Part shown: piece after piece, positions 27,815 to 36,309 of the stretch
Layout: each line of letters starts with the position of its first letter
Position numbering within the stretch: the stretch's first letter is position 1
DNA from: CALMEC01 sp964434425
GTDB lineage: Bacteria; Actinomycetota; Thermoleophilia; Miltoncostaeales; Miltoncostaeaceae
Assembly: GCA_964434425.1 (NCBI GenBank)
Contig: CAYSVH010000003.1
Coordinates: 124,001 to 188,000, forward strand
Direction: 5' to 3'
Length of the DNA: 64,000 nucleotides
Notes under the pieces: model-generated
What the model saw: only the letters and a program-made list of their open reading frames with translations
Database searches by the model: none
What the model was told of the DNA's origin: nothing
Position numbers and translations under genes: made by a program

Positions 27815-28818
27815 AGCCAGCCCTTCGTCACGAGCGACTCCGCGATCTGCACGGCGTTGGTCGCCGCGCCCTTCCGGAGGTTGTCGCTCACGACCCACAG
27901 CGCGATGCCCCGCGGGTGCGAGGAGTCCTCGCGGATGCGACCCACGAACACCTCATCCGATCCGGTGGCCTCTCGGGGCAGCGGGTAGACGCCGTGGCCG
28001 GGCTCGTCCTGGAGCACAACGCCCGGCGCCGCCATGAGGAGCTCGCGCACGTGCTGCACCGAGAGCTTGTCGCGCGTCTCGATGTGCACGGCGGCCGAGT
28101 GCGACTGCAGAACGGGGACGCGGACACAGGTGGCGCTCACGGGGAGGTCCGGGATGCCGAGCATCTTCCGGCACTCCGCCGCGACCTTGCGCTCCTCGCC
28201 GGTGTAGCCCGACTCGTCGAACGTGTCGATGTGCGGCAGGACGTTGAAGGCGATCTTCTGCGGGTAGACCGAGGGCTCGGGCTCCCTGCCGTCCAGGTAG
28301 CCGCGTGACTGCGTGAGGAGCTCCTCGACCGCGGCGGCACCGGTGCCGCTCACCGACTGGTAGCTCGAGACCACCACACGCTCCAACCCGGCGGCGTTGG
28401 CGATGGGCTTGAGCGCGACCACGAGGGGCGCGGCCACGCAGTTCGGGTTCGCGATGATCCCGCTGTGGCCCTCGATGTCGGCCTCGTTCACCTCAGGGAC
28501 GACCAGCGGGACGGATGGATCCATGCGGTAGGCGGACGAGTTGTCGATCACCACCGCGCCGGCCTCGACGGCCGCGGGCGCGAACGTGCGTGAACGGTCT
28601 CCGCCCGCGCTGAACAGCGCGATGTGGACGCCGTCGAACGAATCCTCGGTCAGGGTCTCGACGTAGACGGGCTTGCCGAGGTAATCGAGCTGATGACCGG
28701 CGCTGCGCGACGAGGCCAGCGCCCGTAGCTCGGTGACGGGGAAGCCCCGCTCTTCGAGCACGCGGAGCATCGTGCCGCCGACGGCACCCGTGGCTCCGAC
28801 GACTGCGACATTAAACAT
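27811..28818 (-). CDS. asd: Aspartate-semialdehyde dehydrogenase
   Basis: A 335-residue NADP-dependent enzyme converting aspartyl phosphate to aspartate semialdehyde, branch point to lysine/DAP, threonine and methionine. N-terminal VAVVGATGAVGGTML binds NADP; the catalytic cysteine is in IIANPNCVAAPLV; SYQSVSGTGAAAVEEL and the late VRVPVLQSHSAAVHIET (substrate histidine) are conserved. The start overlaps the lysC stop by eight bases (ATGTTTAA), so the two are translationally coupled. Length is standard for the bacterial family. Confidence 0.95.
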   Translation of the reverse strand: MFNVAVVGATGAVGGTMLRVLEERGFPVTELRALASSRSAGHQLDYLGKPVYVETLTEDSFDGVHIALFSAGGDRSRTFAPAAVEAGAVVIDNSSAYRMDPSVPLVVPEVNEADIEGHSGIIANPNCVAAPLVVALKPIANAAGLERVVVSSYQSVSGTGAAAVEELLTQSRGYLDGREPEPSVYPQKIAFNVLPHIDTFDESGYTGEERKVAAECRKMLGIPDLPVSATCVRVPVLQSHSAAVHIETRDKLSVQHVRELLMAAPGVVLQDEPGHGVYPLPREATGSDEVFVGRIREDSSHPRGIALWVVSDNLRKGAATNAVQIAESLVTKGWL

Positions 28819-30037
28819 GCGCCCTCCGTTCGGCTTCGTTGCTCAGGTCGAAGGCGTCGTGCAGCGCCCGGACCGCCCGTTCGACCTCACGGCGATCGAT
28901 GACGACGGTGATGCGGATCGTCGAGGTGTCGATCATCTGGATGTTGATGCCCTCCGCGGCCAGCACACGGAACATCTTCGCGGCCACGCCCGGCTCGGAC
29001 TTCATACCCGCGCCGACGAGCGTGACGGTGCCGATCTGATCGTTGGTGACCATCTCACGGTAGCCGAGGTCGTCCTTCAGGTCCGCGATGACCTTCTCCG
29101 CCCGCGTCAGCTCGGCCAGGGGCACCGTGAACGAGACGTCGGTGTGCCCCTGGATGCTGACGTTCTGGATGATCATGTCGACGTTCACCAGCGCATCGGC
29201 CAGGGCCGTGAAGATCGCCGCGGCGACCCCGGCCTTATCCTGGACCTCCGTGAGGGTGATCTTGGCCTCGTCGCTCTTGTGCGCGATCGCGGAAACGATG
29301 GCCTGTTCCATGTTCGGGGTCTCCTCGGTGATCCAGGTGCCCTCGTCCGCCACGAGCGACGAGCGCACGTGGACGGGCACGTTGTGATTGCGGGCGAACT
29401 CGACGCTGCGGAGCGCCAGCACCTTCGAACCGCTGGACGCCGCCTCCAGCATCTCCTCGTGGCTGACCAGGGGAAGCTTGGCGGCGGTGGGCTCGATCCG
29501 GGGATCGGCGCTGAAGACGCCGGTGACGTCCGTGTAGATCTCGCAGACGTCCGCGCCGAGTGCCGCCGCCAGGGCGACGGCGGTCGTGTCGCTGCCGCCA
29601 CGTCCCAGCGTGGTCACCTCGTTGGCCGTCGACACGCCCTGGAACCCGGCCACCAGCACGATGTGGTCCTCGCCGAGTGCCGCACGAAGCCGATCACCCT
29701 TGATCTCAAGGATCTTGGCCTTGGTGTGGGCGTCGTCGGTGACGATCCCCGCCTGTGATCCGGTGAAGGAGATCGCCTGGTGCCCCAGGTCCGCGAGGGC
29801 CATGGCCATGAGGGCACACGAGACACGCTCTCCGGTCGAGAGCAGCATGTCCATCTCGCGGAGGCTCGGCGTGCTGGTGATCTCGGCGGCATCGGCGACC
29901 AGGCCGTCCGTGGTCTTCCCACGGGCGGACAGGACGACGACGACCTCGTCGCCACCCTCTTTGGCGGCGGCGATGCGACGGGCCACGTTCTTGATCTTCT
30001 CCGCGTCGGCGACCGACGAGCCGCCGAACTTCATCAC
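28811..30037 (-). CDS. lysC: Aspartate kinase
   Basis: Catalyses ATP-dependent phosphorylation of aspartate, first step of the aspartate family. Motifs: KFGGSSVAD at the N-terminus, STGERVSCALMA, FTGSQAGIVTD, GFQGVSTANEVTTLGRGGSDTTAVALAAAL and YTDVTGVFSADPR; two ACT domains in the last 150 residues (AGVAAAIFTALADALVNVDMIIQN; VGAGMKSEPGVAAKMFRVLAAEGINIQMI) bind feedback inhibitors. The start is uncertain. GTG 30037 is given, with ATG 30034 next to it, but neither has a ribosome site. An ATC at 30049 sits seven bases after GGAGGAG and aligns with the usual M of MALxVxKFGG, so AUC initiation is possible. Confidence 0.93.
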   Translation of the reverse strand: MMKFGGSSVADAEKIKNVARRIAAAKEGGDEVVVVLSARGKTTDGLVADAAEITSTPSLREMDMLLSTGERVSCALMAMALADLGHQAISFTGSQAGIVTDDAHTKAKILEIKGDRLRAALGEDHIVLVAGFQGVSTANEVTTLGRGGSDTTAVALAAALGADVCEIYTDVTGVFSADPRIEPTAAKLPLVSHEEMLEAASSGSKVLALRSVEFARNHNVPVHVRSSLVADEGTWITEETPNMEQAIVSAIAHKSDEAKITLTEVQDKAGVAAAIFTALADALVNVDMIIQNVSIQGHTDVSFTVPLAELTRAEKVIADLKDDLGYREMVTNDQIGTVTLVGAGMKSEPGVAAKMFRVLAAEGINIQMIDTSTIRITVVIDRREVERAVRALHDAFDLSNEAERRAHV

Positions 30038-30082
30038 TCGCAGGCTGATTTCCGTTCTCCTCCGGGCAGGGCTGGATTCCCG

Positions 30083-30088
30083 ATTGTA
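30083..30088 (-). promoter_or_regulatory. -10 element of the lysC-asd operon
   Basis: On the minus strand TACAAT, about 40 bases upstream of the probable lysC start; GGAGGAG follows in the leader. Confidence 0.45.
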
Positions 30089-30167
30089 CCGATGGACTCC
30101 CGTCATCCGACCGCCGTGGCGCCGTGTCGTCGGCGTACGATCATCGGCACTGCCGATGACGCGGATC

Positions 30168-32009
30168 TCACGATCGCAGCGCGCGCAGCGCGTTCAGGAT
30201 GACCGCCAGGTCGATGCCCTCCTGGAGAAGTGCCCCGGCGACCGGAGGCAGGAGGCCGACGGCGGCGAACCCCATCGCCACGATGCTGAGCACCATGCCG
30301 ACCAGCACGCTCTGACGCGCGATCCCCAGCGAGCGTCGCCCGGCGTGGACGGCGTCGACCACGCGATCGATGCGGTCGACCGTGATCACCGCGTCCGCCG
30401 TCTCGGAGGACACCGTCGCACCGCCCGCGCCCATCGCGATCCCGGCATCGGCGAGCGCCAGGGCGGGGGCATCGTTGACCCCGTCGCCCACCATCACCAC
30501 GGGGCCGAGCTCCGGGTCGTCGCGCATGCGCCGGACGACGTTCAGCTTGTCCTCCGGCGTCTGCTCGGAGTACACCTCGTCGATGCCGAGTGCGGCTCCC
30601 GTCCGCTCCGCAACGGACCGCCGGTCACCGGAGACCAGCACCACGTGGCGAACGCCCTCCGCCCGCAGTCGCTCCACGATGTCGCCGGCGTCGGGGCGCA
30701 GTTCATCGGCGAGGACGATGACGCCCGCCATCTCACCGTCGATGCCGACCAGGATCTGCGACTCCCCCGATCCGCGACCGCGTGTGACGACGTCGGGGTC
30801 GTAGTCCTCGGATCGGAGGAAGGAGCGGCTGCCGACCGCCACCCGGTGCGTCCTGACCCGCCCGGCGATGCCCTGCCCCGGATCCTCACGCACGTCCGTG
30901 GCCGGCTCAAGTCCCACGCCGCCGACTGCGCGCACCAGCGCCGCACCCAGGACATGCGCGGACATGCGGTCGACCGACGCGGCGAGACGGAGGACCTCGT
31001 CTGGCGAGCGGTCTCCGAGCGCGATGACCTCGCGGACGTCCGGGGTCCCCACCGTCAGGGTCCCGGTCTTGTCGAAGAGCACGGTGCGCGCTTCGCCCAG
31101 CGTCTCGATGGTGCCCGCCCCCTTCACGATGACGCCGCGGCGGGCGGCACGTGACAGGCCCGAGACGAGCGCGATCGGCGCGGCGAGGATGAGCGGGCAC
31201 GGGGTCGCGACCACGACCACGGCGAGCGCGCGCACCGGATCGCCGCTCAGAGCCCATGCGAGGCCCGCGACAAGCAGCGTGAACGGCAGGAAGAACCCCG
31301 CATACCGGTCTGCCATCCGCACGAACGGGGCACGCTGGGCGTGCGCCTGTTCCACCAGGCGCACCAGGGCGGCGTAGGCGCTCTCGGCCGCCGGACGATC
31401 GGTGCGCACGTCGAAGGGGTCCCCGGCGTTCGCCGTCCCGCTGAGAACCGGCTCGCCGCGCCGGATGGTGACGGGCAGGGGTTCGCCGGTCAGGGTGCTC
31501 GTGTCGACGGTCGCCTCGTCGCTCATCAGGAGGCCGTCGACCGGGATCACCTCACCGGTCCGCACCACCACGACGTCTCCCGGGGAGACCTGGGCGATTG
31601 CGACCTCGTCGATCGCATCTCCGGAGCGCACGTGCGCCACATGCGGTGCACGCGCCACCAGCTGCGTGAGCTCGCGTCGCGCCCGGTGCGTCGCGGCCGA
31701 CTCCAGCGCGGCCCCGCCGGTGAACATGAGGCCGACCACGACACCGGCCAGTGCCTCGTCCAGGGCGAGCGCACCGACCATCGCGACGAGGGCGATCGTG
31801 TCGACACCGAGGCTGCGGTCCACCAGGAGGCTGCGCAGCACCTCGTAGGTGAGCTCCAACGCCAGGAGGGCGACCGCCGCGCGCCAGACCTGGCGCCCGA
31901 GGTCCCCCGAGCCGGCGAGGTGAAGCGCCGCTCCGGCGGCGATCGCCACCACCGCGATGATGGCGAGGATCGTTGCGCGGTGCTCGATGAGGCGGCGTCT
32001 CACGACCAT
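30168..32009 (-). CDS. Heavy-metal-translocating P-type ATPase (P1B)
   Basis: A 613-residue metal pump without an N-terminal metal-binding domain. Helices lie within about 15-110, the actuator domain with TGEPLPV near 170, and the intramembrane motif TPCPLILAAPIA near 268. DKTGTLTVGTPDV follows near 312 and GDGVNDAPALALADAGIAMG near 510, with two last helices after that. The TPC (not CPC) motif is shared by a P1B subgroup whose ion is often zinc/cadmium-like, but substrate cannot be assigned. Start ATG 32009 gives a short basic N-terminus; the frame remains open to 32465 but encodes repeat-derived sequence. It is divergent from an MMPL gene across two palindromes. Confidence 0.88.
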   Translation of the reverse strand: MVVRRRLIEHRATILAIIAVVAIAAGAALHLAGSGDLGRQVWRAAVALLALELTYEVLRSLLVDRSLGVDTIALVAMVGALALDEALAGVVVGLMFTGGAALESAATHRARRELTQLVARAPHVAHVRSGDAIDEVAIAQVSPGDVVVVRTGEVIPVDGLLMSDEATVDTSTLTGEPLPVTIRRGEPVLSGTANAGDPFDVRTDRPAAESAYAALVRLVEQAHAQRAPFVRMADRYAGFFLPFTLLVAGLAWALSGDPVRALAVVVVATPCPLILAAPIALVSGLSRAARRGVIVKGAGTIETLGEARTVLFDKTGTLTVGTPDVREVIALGDRSPDEVLRLAASVDRMSAHVLGAALVRAVGGVGLEPATDVREDPGQGIAGRVRTHRVAVGSRSFLRSEDYDPDVVTRGRGSGESQILVGIDGEMAGVIVLADELRPDAGDIVERLRAEGVRHVVLVSGDRRSVAERTGAALGIDEVYSEQTPEDKLNVVRRMRDDPELGPVVMVGDGVNDAPALALADAGIAMGAGGATVSSETADAVITVDRIDRVVDAVHAGRRSLGIARQSVLVGMVLSIVAMGFAAVGLLPPVAGALLQEGIDLAVILNALRALRS

Positions 32010-32138
32010 CAATCCTGCCCGACCACCGGCCGTACGTTCGACCCAATGTGACGGGGCATCGGTTTCCGGCTTCCCCGTTGCAGCCACCGACGGCAGCCCG
32101 TTTTCTCCCGAGGGCGATCGTTGCCTGCGTTCGGACCC

Positions 32139-32175
32139 GGGTAGGCCGCTGGTGCCAGGCACCGACGGCCTACCC
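32139..32175. repeat. REP-like hairpin with GGTGCCAGGCACC core, copy A
   Basis: Arms GGGTAGGCCG and CGGCCTACCC pair perfectly; two mostly unpaired bases separate them on each side from the palindromic core GGTGCCAGGCACC. Total 37 bases. The core recurs in copy B and, as GGTGCCTGGCACC, in three hairpins elsewhere in the window. Confidence 0.75.
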
Positions 32176-32238
32176 AGACGAGGCGGAATATGAGAAGCAC
32201 CTGTAAATGCACAGATTCCGGCCGCGCGGTCCGTCGAA

Positions 32239-32273
32239 AGTAGGCCGCTGGTGCCAGGCACCGGCGGCCTACT
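32239..32273. repeat. REP-like hairpin with GGTGCCAGGCACC core, copy B
   Basis: Arms AGTAGGCCGC and GCGGCCTACT flank GGTGCCAGGCACC. It is nearly identical to copy A 64 bases upstream, with arm-end changes that keep pairing (GGG/CCC becomes AG/CT). Confidence 0.75.
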
Positions 32274-32399
32274 CCAACACGATGCACCTACCCCACACGC
32301 ACCGGCTCCGATGGCGCAGGCGCCATCGCTGGCCTTCGCATCACGCGGTTCCCGCCGACGTCGGACCCCGACGGCCGCCGGTGCCGGTTGGACAGATCG

Positions 32400-32415
32400 A
32401 TACCCCCATGGGTAT
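32400..32415. promoter_or_regulatory. Palindromic operator 1, CsoR-like
   Basis: ATACCC-CCAT-GGGTAT, perfect 6-base arms. G-tract palindromes of this form are typical of CsoR/RcnR-family repressors that sense copper or other metals. A TATACT -10 (32413-32418) overlaps its right arm. No csoR gene is in the window. Confidence 0.6.
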
Positions 32416-32418
32416 ACT
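32413..32418 (+). promoter_or_regulatory. -10 element of the MMPL gene
   Basis: TATACT lies between and partly under the two palindromes, so a bound repressor would block it. The MMPL ATG is 80 bases downstream. Confidence 0.45.
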
Positions 32419-32433
32419 CCCCGGCCAGATGGC

Positions 32434-32451
32434 GATACCCATCTGGGTATC
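32434..32451. promoter_or_regulatory. Palindromic operator 2, CsoR-like
   Basis: GATACCC-ATCT-GGGTATC, perfect 7-base arms, centre-to-centre 35 bases from operator 1. Two related palindromes at one divergent promoter make operator function likely. Confidence 0.6.
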
Positions 32452-32497
32452 CATCGCATGATCACATCTCACCGCGAATGACGACAGGACGACAGCG

Positions 32498-34717
32498 ATG
32501 ACCGATCCGGATTCCGGTTCCCTCACCACTCACCCGGGCACGGCGGACACGGAGACCGCCGCGACCGGACCGTCTGCGGAGACGACACCCCCCCACGGGG
32601 GAGCGGGCCGTCCCGGACCGCTCGGCCGACTCGGACTCTGGGTCACGGGTCACCGGAAGCTTGTGGCCCTCGTCTGGGTGGCCATCGTCGTCGGATTCGG
32701 CATCTTCGCCCCGCGCGTGGAACACGAGCTTTCGGGAGCCGGCTGGCAGGCGAACGGCTCGGACTCCGTCGCCGCGCGGGAGCTGGCGGTCACGCACTTC
32801 GGTGGCAACGCCGCGTCCGCCATCCAGGTCGTGGTCCACGCCCCGGGCGGATCGATCGACACCCCGGAGGGCCGTCGCATCCTGGACGAGGCGACGAGCA
32901 TCCTCGCCGCCGACGACCGCATCGCCCAGGTCATCCCGCCACAGCCCGGAGCGACCCTGTCGCCCGACGGTTCGACCGCCATCCTGCTGGCCGGGGCCGC
33001 GGCCGACACCAACGAGATGGTCCGGGCGGCGACGGCTCTCAAGGGACCGCTGCAGGACCTGTCGACCGATGGGATCCGGGTGAACCCGACCGGGGCCTCG
33101 CTCCTGTGGTCCGACTTCAACGAGGCGAACCTCGAGGCGATGCTGCGCTCCGAGATGCTCTCGTGGCCGCTCACGCTCGCGATCCTGGTGCTCGCCTTCG
33201 GCGCGCTCGTGGCCGCCGGGCTCCCGCTGCTCCTCACCATGGCCGGGCTGGTCGCGTCGGCCGGATCCCTGGTCCTGATCACGTCCATCGTCCCCGTCTC
33301 GATCTGGGCGATGAACTTCGCGATGATGTTCTCGCTGGCCCTGGGCATTGACTACGCGCTGCTCATCGTCGTCCGCTTCCGCGGCGCCCGCATGGGCTCC
33401 GGGTTGTCGCGTCGCGACGCCGTCGCCGAGACCCTCGACACCGCGGGCAAGGCCGTCCTGCTCTCGGGCATCACCGTCCTCGTCTCGCTGTCGGCCGTGA
33501 TGCTGGTGCCCTCCCCCTCGTTCCGCTCGATGGCCGGCGGCATCATGCTCTCGGTCGTCTTCGTCCTCGGAGCGACGCTCACCCTCCTGCCGCTCGTGCT
33601 CTACAAGCTCGACCACCGGATCAACCGACTCGCCCTGCCCTGGGTGCGCGCCGGCGAACACCGCTCCGCACGGTTCGCGGCATGGGGCGAGCGTCTCTGG
33701 CGGCAACCGCTGCGCTGGGGAGCGGCCTCGCTCGTCATCCTCCTACTCCTGGCCGTCCCCGTGATCGGCATGAAGACGGCCATGCCGTCGATCAAGGTCC
33801 TGCCGGAGGACGCGTCGGCCCGGATCGGCTACGACATCGTCAAGGAGCAGTTCGGTCCCGGCGCGCCGGGAACCCTCCAGATCGTCGCGTCGACGGCGGA
33901 CGCCGACGCGGTGACCGCCACCCTCACGGCCGACGCCGGCATCGCCGGGGTCATGCCCGCCATGGCGGCCCCCGACGGGTCGGCGCTCAGCATGGTCCAG
34001 GCCGTGCCGACGGTCGACCCGTCCGACCCGGCCCTCGCCGACACCGTGGAGCGCATCCGAGCGGAGCTGCCGTCATCCGCGCTCGTCGGCGGTGCCGCCG
34101 TCGAGAACCTCGACCTCAAGAGTCAGCTCGACACGTCGACCCCGCTCGTCATCGGTGTGGTGCTGCTGCTGGGGTTCGTCCTTCTCCTCGTCGCTCTGCA
34201 GGCACCCCTCATCGCGTTCCTCGGAACGCTGGTCAGCCTGCTCTCGACGGCCGCGGCCTTCGGAACCGCTCGCCTCATCTTCCAGGAGGGCTGGGGATCG
34301 GGTCTCCTGGGTTTCGAGTCGCAGGGCTTCCTCAACGCGTGGGGTCCGGTGTTCTTCTTCGCGATGATCTTCGCGATCGCCATGGACTACACGGTGTTCC
34401 TGCTCGCCTCGGCGAAGGAGCACTACGAACGGTCGGGTGACCCGAAGGACGCCATGGTGGGTGCGCTCGCGCACACGGGACGCGTCATCTTCGCCGCCGG
34501 CGCCGTGATGATGGCCGTGTTCTTCACGTTCTCGCTGTCGGGCCCCATCCCGCCCAAGGAGATGGGAATCGTCCTGGGTGTGGCCGTCCTGCTCGACGCG
34601 TTCCTCGTGCGGCTGATCCTCCTGCCGGTGGTGCTACGCCTCTCCGGATCGGCTGCCTGGTATGTCCCGGCATGGCTGCGACGCATCCTTCCCAAGATCA
34701 CGTTCGCGCACGACTGA
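32498..34717 (+). CDS. MMPL-family transporter (RND-like exporter)
   Basis: A 739-residue membrane protein with two repeats, each a single helix, a large external loop and a five-helix bundle: helices near 52-70 and 190-370, then 400-420 and 545-730. Family motifs include ALGIDYALLIVVRFR (first half) and AIAMDYTVFLLASAKEHYERSGDPKDAM (second half), and the acidic residues used in proton coupling are present. MMPL proteins export lipids or small molecules in actinobacteria. An acidic, Thr/Pro-rich cytoplasmic N-terminus of about 45 residues is unusual. It lies downstream of two CsoR-like palindromes, which may place it under metal control with the divergent ATPase. Confidence 0.9.
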   Translation: MTDPDSGSLTTHPGTADTETAATGPSAETTPPHGGAGRPGPLGRLGLWVTGHRKLVALVWVAIVVGFGIFAPRVEHELSGAGWQANGSDSVAARELAVTHFGGNAASAIQVVVHAPGGSIDTPEGRRILDEATSILAADDRIAQVIPPQPGATLSPDGSTAILLAGAAADTNEMVRAATALKGPLQDLSTDGIRVNPTGASLLWSDFNEANLEAMLRSEMLSWPLTLAILVLAFGALVAAGLPLLLTMAGLVASAGSLVLITSIVPVSIWAMNFAMMFSLALGIDYALLIVVRFRGARMGSGLSRRDAVAETLDTAGKAVLLSGITVLVSLSAVMLVPSPSFRSMAGGIMLSVVFVLGATLTLLPLVLYKLDHRINRLALPWVRAGEHRSARFAAWGERLWRQPLRWGAASLVILLLLAVPVIGMKTAMPSIKVLPEDASARIGYDIVKEQFGPGAPGTLQIVASTADADAVTATLTADAGIAGVMPAMAAPDGSALSMVQAVPTVDPSDPALADTVERIRAELPSSALVGGAAVENLDLKSQLDTSTPLVIGVVLLLGFVLLLVALQAPLIAFLGTLVSLLSTAAAFGTARLIFQEGWGSGLLGFESQGFLNAWGPVFFFAMIFAIAMDYTVFLLASAKEHYERSGDPKDAMVGALAHTGRVIFAAGAVMMAVFFTFSLSGPIPPKEMGIVLGVAVLLDAFLVRLILLPVVLRLSGSAAWYVPAWLRRILPKITFAHD

Positions 34718-34725
34718 CGGCTGGG

Positions 34726-34765
34726 GTCCCCGGGCTCCATCCTCTCGTGGATGGGGCCCGGGGAC
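34726..34765 (+). terminator. Terminator hairpin after the MMPL gene
   Basis: GTCCCCGGGC pairs with GCCCGGGGAC, and TCCATCC with GGATGG inside, giving a long stem with a small loop 8 bases after the stop. Confidence 0.6.
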
Positions 34766-34809
34766 GCCGGGGGCTGTGGCCAGGGGTGCCCGCCGATGAG
34801 GATGTGCGA

Positions 34810-34972
34810 ATGGCGTCGCTGACGACGATCCCCGAGCAACGGCTGGCGACGCGGCGCATCACCGGATCCCCTTCGCGACCACCGCGTCCGTCGTGCGGCA
34901 CTTCACGTGCATGCAGGCCCAGGACGCGCCGCGTTCCAGGAACGGCCGGCCGAGATCACCATCGTCGTCTAG
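34810..34972 (+). pseudogene. Remnant of an AlkZ-like winged-helix protein gene
   Basis: Translation of this stretch gives the typical AlkZ-like (DUF1006) N-terminus in two frames: ASLTTIPEQRLATRRITG, then after a frameshift PFATTASVVRHFTCMQAQDAP, which matches the family pattern (...RLRxQxLxGPxFATPAEVVRxLGAVQAQDY). A short end PAEITIVV-stop in a third frame resembles the family C-terminus. Over 300 internal residues are missing. It is a decayed gene with an internal deletion and at least one frameshift. AlkZ proteins are DNA glycosylases acting on crosslinks, but this copy cannot function. Confidence 0.6.
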
Positions 34973-35301
34973 CCCGGGGCATCGCGGATGCCGTCTCGCG
35001 GGTCGTCCTTCTCTTTGAGCAGGTCGGCGTACTCCGGGTGTCGTTCGATCCATCCGGCCACGAACCAGCACCGGGCGATGACCGGCCCGACCCCGCGGTC
35101 GCGCACGTCGTCCAGCGCGAACCGGACGAGCTCCGAACCGATTCCCCGTCCGTTCATCCGCTGGTCCACCACCGTGTGCGGGAACTCGATGCCCGCGCCG
35201 GTCATCCGGTAGTCGGCGAACGCGACGATCTCACCGCCGAGGCGGGCCTCGTAGCGCGAGTCGCCCTCGTTGTGCGCCAGGCGGAGCGGGTCCTCGCTCA
35301 T
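34969..35301 (-). CDS. Small GNAT-family N-acetyltransferase (COG2388 type)
   Basis: A 110-residue single-domain acetyltransferase of the short YjdJ/Gtn10 group. The start MSEDPLRLAHNEGDSRYEARLGGEIVAFADYR leads into the acetyl-CoA-binding region FPHTVVDQRMNGRGIGSELVRFALDDVRDRG, where R/Q-x-x-G-x-G/I is present, and ends with CWFVAGWIERHPEYADLL, the typical family end. The substrate is unknown. The ATG overlaps the uppP stop by four bases (ATGA), so both are probably co-expressed. Its 3' end overlaps the AlkZ-like remnant on the other strand. Confidence 0.88.
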   Translation of the reverse strand: MSEDPLRLAHNEGDSRYEARLGGEIVAFADYRMTGAGIEFPHTVVDQRMNGRGIGSELVRFALDDVRDRGVGPVIARCWFVAGWIERHPEYADLLKEKDDPRDGIRDAPG

Positions 35302-36158
35302 GTGTGGGTCATCGTCGAGGTGGCCAGCAGGACGATGAGAACGAGTCCGAGGCCCCAGCGGTACCAGACGAACGGCTTCAGCGAGTTCGAACCGACGAAC
35401 CGCAGGAGCCACGCGATCGACGCATACGCGACCACGAAGGCGACGACGATGCCGACGAGGATGGGGCCCACGCCCAAGAGCCGTAGGCCGTCCCGCTCGT
35501 CGACGGCCTGGTACACGCCCGCGGCCGACAGGGCCGGGATCGCCAGGAAGAACGACAGCCGGGTGGCGGCGACGCGGTCGAGGCCGAGCACGAGGCCCGC
35601 CGAGATGGTCGCGCCCGAGCGGGACACGCCGGGAATGAGCGACAGACACTGCACGGCGCCGATGGAGAGACCGTCACGCATGGTGAGGGTCGACTCGCCG
35701 CGTACCCGGTCGGCCTCCGCACGCCGGGAGTGGACGTTCTCCGCCCACCACATCACGGCACCCCAGATGATGAGCGCGCCGGCGACCACCCAGAGCGACC
35801 GCAGCGGCCCCGAGATGAGGCTCCGAGAGGCGAGTGCGACGAACATGATGGGGATGGAACCGGCGATCACGGCCCACGCCACGCGGTAGTCGTTGTGCTT
35901 GCGTGCCTCCGCACTGCGCAGACCGGCGAACCAGGCCCCCAGGAGGCGCCGGATGTCCTTCCAGAAGTAGATGAACGTGGCCACGATCGCGCCCAGCTGG
36001 ATGACGGCCGTGTAGGCGGTGATCGCCGGTGCGTCAACGGGGAGCCCGAGTGCCTTCTCCGCGATGGTGAGGTGACCGGTTGACGAAACCGGGAGAAACT
36101 CGGTGAGACCCTCGACCACACCGAGGATCACGGAGTCGACATAGCTGAGCTCGGCCAA
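35298..36158 (-). CDS. uppP: Undecaprenyl-diphosphate phosphatase
   Basis: A 286-residue integral membrane enzyme (BacA/UppP) that dephosphorylates undecaprenyl diphosphate to recycle the lipid carrier of cell-wall synthesis; overexpression gives bacitracin resistance in other bacteria. Signature motifs are EGLTEFLPVSSTGHL near residue 16 and GVSRSGATISAGLVLGL in the second half, with about eight helices. The start is TTG 36158, with GAGGGG about nine bases upstream; the frame continues upstream into the 388-bp repeat region but that part is not homologous. It is followed by the GNAT gene. Confidence 0.93.
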   Translation of the reverse strand: MAELSYVDSVILGVVEGLTEFLPVSSTGHLTIAEKALGLPVDAPAITAYTAVIQLGAIVATFIYFWKDIRRLLGAWFAGLRSAEARKHNDYRVAWAVIAGSIPIMFVALASRSLISGPLRSLWVVAGALIIWGAVMWWAENVHSRRAEADRVRGESTLTMRDGLSIGAVQCLSLIPGVSRSGATISAGLVLGLDRVAATRLSFFLAIPALSAAGVYQAVDERDGLRLLGVGPILVGIVVAFVVAYASIAWLLRFVGSNSLKPFVWYRWGLGLVLIVLLATSTMTHT

Positions 36159-36280
36159 GCGGATACCCCTCTGAGACGGATGGGAACGACACGAACGACG
36201 GGCAGTCTTGCACGCCGTCTCGCCGGATTGACCATGCACCGGTGACGAGCCCGACCGCCGGCCGGCGCCGGATCGCGCAC

Positions 36281-36309
36281 GGAGTGGCCGACGCCGGCAC
36301 GGCCACTCC
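36281..36309. repeat. Hairpin directly abutting the tandem duplication
   Basis: GGAGTGGCCG and CGGCCACTCC form a perfect 10-base stem with a 9-base loop. It ends at 36309, one base before the first 388-bp unit, so it may mark the duplication border. Confidence 0.55.

Larger units (their letters stand above)
32010..32497. other. Divergent intergenic region with hairpins and palindromes
   Basis: A 488-base stretch between the P1B ATPase and the MMPL exporter. It carries two REP-like hairpins (32139-32175, 32239-32273) and two GATACCC-type palindromes (32400-32415, 32434-32451). No convincing gene is present. Confidence 0.65.

Noticed and set aside
32010..32465. N-terminal extension of the heavy-metal ATPase
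   Set aside because: The open frame encodes sequence from two repeat hairpins and an operator region; the family begins near ATG 32009.
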